From positions 1 through 8,730 of the forward strand of contig JAUIME010000185.1 of assembly GCA_030433195.1 (NCBI GenBank): a stretch of 8,730 nt of DNA, given 5' to 3'. This document shows positions 1 through 4,630 of this stretch, piece by piece. Position 1 is the first letter of the stretch; each line of letters opens with the position of its first letter. The notes beneath the pieces were generated by a model, which searched no databases, was not told the origin of the DNA, and was given only the letters and a program-made list of their open reading frames with translations. The stretch is from a bacterium (GTDB lineage Bacteria; Planctomycetota; JACOTG01; JAUIME01). The position numbers and the translations under genes are program-made.

Positions 1-122
1 GAATCGAAGAGCGGATAGACGAGCGCGCTACCAGGCTGCAAGTGAACCGGCTGAGCCGCTGCCACCGCCGAAAGGAGCATCGCAACGACGAGCGCTCCCA
101 TGATTTTCTTCATGCCACACAT
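1..122 (-). CDS. Exported protein, N-terminal fragment (runs off left edge)
   Basis: Only the first 40 codons are in the window. They begin Met-Cys-Gly-Met-Lys-Lys, followed by a hydrophobic stretch (about residues 8-22, GALVVAMLLSAVAAA) and then QPVHLQPGSALVYPLFDS. This is a typical Sec signal peptide with a probable signal peptidase I site after the AVAAA segment, so the mature protein should leave the cytoplasm. The start was chosen because a perfect AGGAGG (131-136 in plus coordinates) lies 8 nt upstream of the ATG at 122. The internal ATG at 113 (MKKIMG) would have 17 nt spacing and is less likely. Its function cannot be told from this fragment. It lies 100 nt downstream of the gene ending at 223, with a stem-loop between them, so co-transcription is uncertain. 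Confidence 0.75.
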   Translation of the reverse strand, partial: MCGMKKIMGALVVAMLLSAVAAAQPVHLQPGSALVYPLFD

Positions 123-130
123 AGGAAGAT

Positions 131-136
131 CCTCCT
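131..136 (-). promoter_or_regulatory. Shine-Dalgarno of the exported-protein gene
   Basis: A perfect AGGAGG on the minus strand sits 8 nt before the ATG at 122. It decides the start in favour of the MCGMKK form and supports reading this short edge fragment as a real gene. Confidence 0.75.
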
Positions 137-181
137 GAGACCAAAAAGTGTCACCACCAAATCAGATTTCGAAAACATGAT

Positions 182-207
182 CCCCTCGTGCACTCCGAGA
201 CGAGGGG
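182..207 (-). terminator. Possible terminator stem-loop after the gene at 223-696
   Basis: Arms CCCCTCGT (182-189) and ACGAGGGG (200-207) form a perfect 8-bp GC-rich stem with a 10-nt loop, starting 15 nt past the stop codon. On the minus strand the stem is followed by ATCATGTTTTCG, a short and interrupted T run. Intrinsic termination is therefore plausible but not classical. The hairpin could instead protect the 3' end of the mRNA. Confidence 0.5.
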
Positions 208-222
208 CAAATCGAGATGACC

Positions 223-696
223 TCAATCGAGGTCGTCATCATCATCAATCTCGTTTCGATCCTCGTCGGCCATCGTCGGCGCGACGAATTTCTTGTACCA
301 GGTACCGTCGATGCGAACCCATCGGTCCTCCATCACGTGCTCCTTCGGTTCCGACTTCTCGAAGAGCGGATGGTTGGCTTTCCACGTGTAGTAGACGGTC
401 GCGACGGCTTCGTCCTGATCGATGTGGATCGAGCGAATGTCGTACGAGTAGTAGTTCACGAAGCCCTTCGAACCGACGAACGCGGGACGCGTGACCGTCG
501 CGCGAATGTCGGGCGACATGAGGTCGTAGATCGTGACGTAGTCGCCCTTCACGCGGCAGTCCCAGAACTCCGAGACGCGCTTGGCGAGCGGGTTCGCGGC
601 AGCAGCGTCTTTCGCGGGGGCGGAAGAGAACAAGACGACCGTCGTACTGCCGAACAGCACGACGAAGGCAACGATCCAGATGAGCCTTGCTCGCAT
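223..696 (-). CDS. Small membrane-anchored/secreted protein, possible NTF2-like fold, acidic tail
   Basis: A 157-residue protein. Residues 1-24 (MRARL, then a hydrophobic run to VVLF) are a signal anchor or signal peptide. There is no lipobox cysteine. An Ala-rich spacer (25-36) is followed by a compact alpha+beta domain (about 37-140). Its order is a helix with LAKRVSEFWDCRVKGDY, then YDLMSPDIRA, then strands rich in Tyr, Val and Trp (YYSYDIRSIHI, AVATVYYTW, RWVRIDGTWYKKFV). That pattern resembles NTF2-like/SnoaL-type domains, but I cannot name a family. The last 14 residues are strongly acidic, with five Asp in a row. The start ATG at 696 follows GGGAGGG by about 9-10 nt, and an in-frame GTG at 699 is an equally spaced alternative. 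A longer open frame to 804 lacks a ribosome site and reads as arginine-rich non-coding sequence. The gene is separated from the GTPase cluster by a terminator and a long spacer, so it is probably transcribed on its own. Confidence 0.8.
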   Translation of the reverse strand: MRARLIWIVAFVVLFGSTTVVLFSSAPAKDAAAANPLAKRVSEFWDCRVKGDYVTIYDLMSPDIRATVTRPAFVGSKGFVNYYSYDIRSIHIDQDEAVATVYYTWKANHPLFEKSEPKEHVMEDRWVRIDGTWYKKFVAPTMADEDRNEIDDDDDLD

Positions 697-799
697 CACT
701 TGTGTCCCTCCCGAAGTCCTGCGGTTCGCGGCCGCCCGTTTCCAAGCCGAGCCTCGTGGTCTCGGTCCGTCAGTTCGCCCGGACAATCGCAATGGGCAT

Positions 800-829
800 T
801 CCATACCGCGAAAGGCTTTCGCAAGCCAA
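800..829 (-). promoter_or_regulatory. Candidate promoter with an embedded palindrome, upstream of the gene at 223-696
   Basis: On the minus strand TTGGCT (829-824) and TATGGA (805-800) are 18 nt apart and only loosely resemble sigma-70 -35/-10 elements. The spacer contains a perfect inverted repeat, GCGAAAG-N-CTTTCGC (808-822), as an operator for a repressor might. It lies just over 100 nt before the start codon. The promoter elements are weak matches. The palindrome itself is certain as sequence. Confidence 0.3.
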
Positions 830-1290
830 CCCTAAGAAGCAACACGCCAACGACTTCGGATTGTGCTTCGGAGCTGGGAGGGGGAAAGACGCCTGACACC
901 GTCGTCGAAGAATCACGACAATCGCGCGCAACGTGTCGATCGAGATCGACAGACCGCAATCAACCCGCCGTTGTTTCAGTGCGCCGCCGACTGCGCGAAG
1001 CGCGAACGGTTGCGCGGGGATCGCTCGCGACGCAAGGAACGCACGAAACGGCTCGTTCGACGATCGACGATCGAGCCGGGGCGAAGCGAGAACGCACCGC
1101 GAGGCGGAGCCTCGAGCGACGTAGGACCGCGAAGTCGTAAAGGGCGGAACAGCGGAGGCGAAGAGGGGAGATCACTCGTGCGAGTGCCGAGGCGTGGGGG
1201 GCTGGCGCGGCGCTCGTACGGCGCGGCTTCAGGCGCTACGTGAGCGCACGTCCACCCCGGAGGGACATCTCGAAGGAGGAGGGGAAACGC
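830..1290. other. Main body of a long spacer without a convincing gene
   Basis: No frame on either strand gives a credible protein here. The open frames present are arginine- and serine-rich and lack ribosome sites. The stretch holds several short inverted repeats: 934-951 (7-bp arms), GGCTCG/CGAGCC at 1050-1077 around a tandem CGACGAT repeat, CGAGGC-GGA-GCCTCG at 1100-1114, and CACTCG-TG-CGAGTG at 1173-1186. Some are expected by chance in GC-rich DNA. It could be a long 5' untranslated leader of the gene at 223-696, a small RNA, or a decayed gene. I cannot choose among these. Confidence 0.5.
934..951 (-). repeat. Perfect inverted repeat with a 4-nt loop in the spacer
   Basis: Arms TGTCGAT and ATCGACA (7 bp, perfect) flank a CGAG loop. 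The repeat lies in the untranslated spacer, about 240 nt before the next minus-strand start. It could be an operator half-site pair or an RNA hairpin. No specific regulator is recognisable. Confidence 0.4.
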
Positions 1291-1291
1291 T

Positions 1292-1322
1292 CTCCCCGGA
1301 GCTCTTGCGAGTCTCCGGGGAG
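1292..1322 (-). terminator. Strong stem-loop ending the GTPase cluster
   Basis: Perfect 10-bp arms CTCCCCGGAG (1292-1301) and CTCCGGGGAG (1313-1322) enclose, on the minus strand, a single bulged A, a further CTC/GAG stem and a GCAA (GNRA) tetraloop. It begins 61 nt after the stop codon at 1383. On the minus strand it is followed by AGCGTTTCCCC, so the T tract is poor. It is placed where the operon terminator should be. Termination may be factor-assisted, or the hairpin may stabilise the transcript 3' end. Confidence 0.6.
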
Positions 1323-1382
1323 TCGCTCAGGATCCGACGCTCGCCAAGACGACGCGGCGGGATCCGGAGCATCAGCGGTGGC

Positions 1383-1895
1383 TCAGCGGAACAGGTTGTC
1401 GAGTCGGTCCTTCGCGTTCTGAGCGAAACCCTCTCCGATCGAGTGACCGGCCGGCGACGTGGTCGTCTCGTCGAGTCGAGTGATGACCTCTCCGAGCTTC
1501 TTGGCCGCTTCGCTCGCGTAGAGTCGCACGAGTCCCAGCGTCGTCTGGTCGTCGAAGATGACCGTCAGCAGCACACGATCCGACACCAACGTGAGCTGGA
1601 TGCTCTCGCGCTTGCCCTGGTGGAACAGGACGGAGAACTCGTCTTCACCGAGCAAGCGTGCGATCTCTTTGGTCGCACCGTAGCCACCGGCGACGAGGGC
1701 CGAGATCGTGTCGTGATTGAACGAGAACGCCTCGCCCTGTTGCGTCACGAGGTACCCGTCCTTGTCGACGAGAAGGGCACACTTCGCGCCCGATACCGTC
1801 AAGAACTCCTTGAGGATCGCATCCAGCTGAGCGGCGTCTTCGCTCCGCAGGCTGGTCCAATGTCCCTGACCGATTCGATCGTCACTGAACGACAT
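1383..1895 (-). CDS. mglB: MglB-type roadblock/LC7 protein (predicted GAP for the adjacent MglA)
   Basis: A 170-residue cytoplasmic protein with a roadblock/LC7 domain at about 22-138. It recalls Myxococcus MglB segment by segment: LLVDKDGYLV (41-50), LVAGGYGATKEIARLLGEDEF (within 67-87), FHQGKRESI (91-99), VIFDDQTTLGLVRL (112-125), and a C-terminal tail ending DRLDNLF, like the DIDNLF end of MglB. MglB dimers bind MglA-GTP and reposition its switch residues to stimulate hydrolysis, and they exclude active MglA from the lagging pole. The start ATG at 1895 has GGAGG 7 nt upstream. The N-terminal ~20 residues are variable and polar. It is the last gene of the cluster, 63 nt after the GTPase gene, and a stem-loop follows it. 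In Myxococcus mglB precedes mglA, so the order here is reversed. The family call is firm. The partner assignment rests on adjacency. Confidence 0.9.
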   Translation of the reverse strand: MSFSDDRIGQGHWTSLRSEDAAQLDAILKEFLTVSGAKCALLVDKDGYLVTQQGEAFSFNHDTISALVAGGYGATKEIARLLGEDEFSVLFHQGKRESIQLTLVSDRVLLTVIFDDQTTLGLVRLYASEAAKKLGEVITRLDETTTSPAGHSIGEGFAQNAKDRLDNLFR

Positions 1896-1902
1896 GTTTC
1901 GA

Positions 1903-1907
1903 CCTCC
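1903..1907 (-). promoter_or_regulatory. Shine-Dalgarno of the mglB-like gene
   Basis: GGAGG on the minus strand lies 7 nt before the ATG at 1895. It fixes this start and shows the gene can be translated independently of the GTPase gene upstream. Confidence 0.75.
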
Positions 1908-1923
1908 GAGCAGTATTCGAACG

Positions 1924-1944
1924 TTCCCGCGACAGGCGCGAGAA
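1924..1944 (-). other. Intercistronic hairpin between the GTPase and mglB-like genes
   Basis: On the minus strand TTCTCGCG pairs with CGCGGGAA (8 bp, one G-U pair) around a CCTGT loop, inside the 63-nt gap. No T run follows, so it is unlikely to terminate transcription. It could act as an RNA processing or stability element that sets GTPase and GAP levels separately. Confidence 0.4.
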
Positions 1945-1958
1945 TCGACCGTTTCCGA

Positions 1959-3035
1959 TTACAGGAAGAACTTCCACGCCGCACCCGCGGCGGCGAGCAC
2001 CGCGACGACGATCATCGTCGGCATCACCCAAGACGAAGACGACTTCGCCGCGGGAGCGGAAGTCTTCGTGGTCCTGCGTACCGGCTGAGTACGCGCCTTG
2101 GCGGGACGTGTCGCGGTCTTCGGTGCCGTCTTCGGCGCCGCCTTCGTCGCGACCCCGCCACTCGCCTGTCGACCTCCCGGAGCCTTGGTCGTCGCTCCGG
2201 GCTGCGGCCGCGCGGAGGCCGCGGGGCGACGCGTCGCGGGCGCCGACTTGCGCGGACTTGACGACGCCGCCGGACGGGCGGCTTCCTGTCGCGCGGGCTT
2301 GGGAGTCGAAGCCGCCGCCGTTCGTCCCGTCGGAGCGGACGAGCCAGAGCGACTCGCCGCAGGGTTTGCGGACGGCGCCGAAGCCCGGGGCGCGACGTGG
2401 CCGCGATCCGGACTCCCCGTCGCGCCGTTCTTGTCCGCGCCCTCGATACCCGCCGAGTGCAGTTCGAGCTTCTGAATGACTTGACCCGCGAGCGACTTCA
2501 GCGAATCGAAGACGCCCGTTCCGTCGGTCGCCACCGCCTCGAACCACGGATACCCGCGCTTGTTGATCTTGTCGTTGAGGATCTTCACGTCGACCGCGTC
2601 CGGGCGATCGCGCTTGTTGTACTGGATGATGATCGAGACGCTGTCGATGTCGCGGCCGTAATCCCTCAGATTGTCCTCGAGGTTGCGCAGCGACTCGATG
2701 TTCTCGTCCATCTTGTCGGGACTCGAGTCCGCAACGAAGATCACTCCGTCGACGCCGCGCAGCACCAGCTTACGCGTGGAGTTGTAGTAGACCTGCCCGG
2801 GTACGGTGTAGAGCTGAAACTTCGTGTTCATGCCACGGATATTCCCGAGGTTGAGCGGCATGAAATCGAAGAACAACGTACGGTCGCCCTCCGTGGCGAT
2901 GCACGTGAGCTCGCCTTTGTTCTCCTTCGGTGTCTTCGCGTGCAGGACTTCGAGATTCGTGGTCTTGCCACTCATCCCGGGTCCGTAGTACACGATTTTG
3001 CAAGCGATCTCACGTCGCGCGAAGTTGATTTGCAC
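1959..3035 (-). CDS. mglA: MglA-type small GTPase with basic linker and C-terminal membrane anchor
   Basis: A 358-residue protein. Residues 1-193 are a complete MglA-family Ras-like GTPase: P-loop GPGMSGKTT (18-26), DRTLFFDF (51-58) with Arg52 at the place of the Myxococcus intrinsic arginine finger (Arg53), TVPGQ (77-81) with Gln81 matching catalytic Gln82, NKRD (140-143), and EAVATDGTGVFD around 166-177 for base and ribose contacts. It should therefore bind and hydrolyse GTP. Typical MglA is about 195 residues and soluble. Here residues ~195-331 add a linker rich in Ala, Pro, Ser, Lys, Arg and Thr. Residues ~336-354 (VMPTMIVVAVLAAAGAAW) form one hydrophobic helix followed only by KFFL, so the protein is predicted to be tail-anchored with its GTPase in the cytoplasm. 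The start is GTG at 3035, with AGGAGTGAGG just upstream. It lies between two roadblock genes, 33 nt after one and 63 nt before the other. The GTPase identity is near certain. The membrane anchor is a sequence prediction. Confidence 0.93.
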   Translation of the reverse strand: MQINFARREIACKIVYYGPGMSGKTTNLEVLHAKTPKENKGELTCIATEGDRTLFFDFMPLNLGNIRGMNTKFQLYTVPGQVYYNSTRKLVLRGVDGVIFVADSSPDKMDENIESLRNLEDNLRDYGRDIDSVSIIIQYNKRDRPDAVDVKILNDKINKRGYPWFEAVATDGTGVFDSLKSLAGQVIQKLELHSAGIEGADKNGATGSPDRGHVAPRASAPSANPAASRSGSSAPTGRTAAASTPKPARQEAARPAASSSPRKSAPATRRPAASARPQPGATTKAPGGRQASGGVATKAAPKTAPKTATRPAKARTQPVRRTTKTSAPAAKSSSSWVMPTMIVVAVLAAAGAAWKFFL

Positions 3036-3068
3036 GTTTCCCTCACTCCTTCCGACTGCCCGTCGAGC

Positions 3069-3425
3069 CTAGACCGTGATTCGAGTCGCCCTCTCGATCT
3101 GCCTCGCGGCAGAATCGACCTCCAGCATGACTTGTTCTGCGTCCGCGCTCAGCCGCGTGATGACCACGAGGTATGCGGATTCCAGCTCTACGAAGATCAT
3201 TCGACCGCTGTCCGCCGTGAGGTAGAAGCGATCGACGCTTTCGTGTCCGAGTCGGCGTACCATCGCGCCGCACGCCGCCAGTGTCTTCTGCGTCAGCGCC
3301 GCGACGCGCTCGGTATCGAACTCGGCGCGAGCCGTCGACGCGATCGGGATCCCGTCGCGAGTGATCACGAGGCTGCCGCGCGCGCCGATCTTGTCGTTCA
3401 GTTCCTCGAGGATCCGCTTCATCAT
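3069..3425 (-). CDS. Stand-alone roadblock/LC7 domain protein
   Basis: A 118-residue cytoplasmic protein that is almost entirely one roadblock/LC7 domain (about 3-105). It has a first helix with LEELNDKIGARGSLVITRDG, the central helix AALTQKTLAACGAMVRRLG (about 42-60), then strands FYLTADSGRMIFVELES and YLVVITRL and a final helix. Such domains dimerise and act as GAPs, exchange-factor subunits or scaffolds for small GTPases. It differs clearly from the MglB-like protein at 1383-1895: it is shorter, and it lacks the GEDEF-type segment and the DNLF tail. It is therefore a second, distinct partner candidate and not a duplicate. The start ATG at 3425 overlaps the upstream stop as ATGA and has GGGGAG 8 nt before it. 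An in-frame ATG at 3422 is the alternative. The GTPase gene follows after 33 nt. Whether it activates, inhibits or merely anchors the GTPase cannot be told. Confidence 0.87.
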   Translation of the reverse strand: MMKRILEELNDKIGARGSLVITRDGIPIASTARAEFDTERVAALTQKTLAACGAMVRRLGHESVDRFYLTADSGRMIFVELESAYLVVITRLSADAEQVMLEVDSAARQIERATRITV

Positions 3426-4537
3426 CGACGTCGCTCCCCGTTCGCTCCGCGGCCGTTCTCGATCCGTGACGCCGAGAGAACTCGCTCGCGGATGTCCTGG
3501 CTCGTCGCGCGGGGTTCGGTGAGCACCGAGACCTCGCTCGATCCGAGAGAGAACAAGAGAAGCTGTCCCTGAGGTCCGCTGATCTGCGCATGGCGCAGGT
3601 TGCCCATCTCCATCTCGACCAGCGATTCGCTCGCGATCGCAAAGATCGCGCGCGCGACCGATTCGAGCGAAGCACCGTCCGGATCTTCGGGAGCCATGTC
3701 GGTCCGACGGGTCGTGACGACCTCGCGGACCCCGTTCATCTCGCGCACGTCGCGGAGGACGGGTTCGAGATTCGGCTCGGTCGCGTGCGGCGCGTCGCTC
3801 CGAGCGGTGTCACCGTCGGCGATGGAACCGGCCGGGGAGGCAGCAGCGAACAGCGCCGCGATCTCGGCCGACGACTCGACCGAGCCGCCCGCGGCTTCGG
3901 CGTCGTCGAGCAGCGTCTGGAGCCGTTCGTCGGGAGCGCCGTGCATCTTCAAGAAGCGCAGATGGGGGAGAGCCCGCCCAAACGCGCCGATATCGGCATA
4001 CAGCCCGCCGAGCAGCTGACGGGCGCGCAAGTTGTCTTCGTTGAGAACCACCGCTCGCTCGAGCTTCTCGACCGCGAGCACACCATCCCGAGCGAGTCCC
4101 GTGTTGCGGTAGCGATCCGTGCGCAAGCGGCCCTCGACGAGGAACGCGTTCTCGTTCTGCGGGAACCGAGCCGCACACTCGCGACACACGCGGATCGCCT
4201 CGTCTTCGTCCCCGAGCTGTCGGAAGCGCTCTGCCAGCCGTCCGTACGCCTCCGGGGTCGGGCTCTCGGCGATCGCCCGTGTGATCTCTTCGAGTTCGTC
4301 CTTCGCCACGGCCTTCGCGAGACCGAATGCGAGTACCTGCAGCTTCTCGGACCACGGGAATTGCTCCAGTCCGCGCTCGACCGCGTCGAGCGCCGCGCGC
4401 GGCCCCTTGGTCGCCGCGACTCTCTCGCACAGAGTCTCGATCTTCGCGGGGGACGGATCGGAGGCGACCTCTTGAGAGATCTTCTGGATCTCGCGTCGCC
4501 GTTGGAGTTTCTTGACCAGTCCGAATGTGGAGATCAT
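3422..4537 (-). CDS. TPR protein with C-terminal roadblock/LC7-like domain
   Basis: A 371-residue soluble protein. A basic N-terminal helix (VKKLQRRREIQK) leads into helical repeats (about 30-200) of tetratricopeptide type. The clearest are PEAYGRLAERFRQLGDEDEAIRVCRECAARFP (95-126) and NLRARQLLGGLYADIGAFGRALPHL (169-193). A flexible acidic and Ala-rich segment (about 205-255) joins these to a domain at about 256-355. That domain has the roadblock pattern: a helix ending NGVREVVTTRRTD, a central helix SLESVARAIFAIASESLVEMEMGN, then strands QISGPQGQLLLFSLGS and VSVLTEP. By analogy with SgmX, a TPR protein that binds MglA-GTP in Myxococcus, it may be an effector or scaffold that docks on the GTPase through its own roadblock-like domain. 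That role is inference. The ribosome site is weak (AGAGG 13 nt before the ATG at 4537). Its stop overlaps the next start by 4 nt, which implies translational coupling. Confidence 0.85.
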   Translation of the reverse strand: MISTFGLVKKLQRRREIQKISQEVASDPSPAKIETLCERVAATKGPRAALDAVERGLEQFPWSEKLQVLAFGLAKAVAKDELEEITRAIAESPTPEAYGRLAERFRQLGDEDEAIRVCRECAARFPQNENAFLVEGRLRTDRYRNTGLARDGVLAVEKLERAVVLNEDNLRARQLLGGLYADIGAFGRALPHLRFLKMHGAPDERLQTLLDDAEAAGGSVESSAEIAALFAAASPAGSIADGDTARSDAPHATEPNLEPVLRDVREMNGVREVVTTRRTDMAPEDPDGASLESVARAIFAIASESLVEMEMGNLRHAQISGPQGQLLLFSLGSSEVSVLTEPRATSQDIRERVLSASRIENGRGANGERRR

Positions 4538-4630
4538 GGGGTCCGTCGCGCCTCTAGGAGACCAAGCCGAATCCGTCCGTTCGCGTCCGGAGCTATCGAC
4601 AACGACGACGGCTGGACTTGAGGACGGAGT
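4538..4630 (-). other. Short gap between the membrane propeller gene and the TPR-roadblock gene
   Basis: 93 nt with no hairpin strong enough to terminate and no convincing promoter. Nothing argues against read-through from the upstream gene, so the cluster may be one transcript. Direct evidence for this is absent. Confidence 0.35.

Noticed and set aside
217..1140. Plus-strand open frame of about 300 codons covering the gene at 223-696 and the spacer
   Set aside because: It is antisense to a gene with a good signal peptide and ribosome site. Its translation is Arg/Ser-rich without a recognisable fold, and no ribosome site precedes it.
1194..2261. Plus-strand open frame across the mglB-like gene and the GTPase tail
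   Set aside because: It mirrors the codon pattern of well-supported minus-strand genes, and its translation degenerates into poly-Arg stretches.
2397..3572. Plus-strand open frame opposite the MglA gene
   Set aside because: It is a shadow of the GTPase and roadblock genes, whose motifs are unmistakable. It shows no domain of its own.
3590..4621. Plus-strand open frame opposite the TPR-roadblock gene
   Set aside because: It is an antisense shadow typical of GC-rich DNA, with no ribosome site or recognisable domain.
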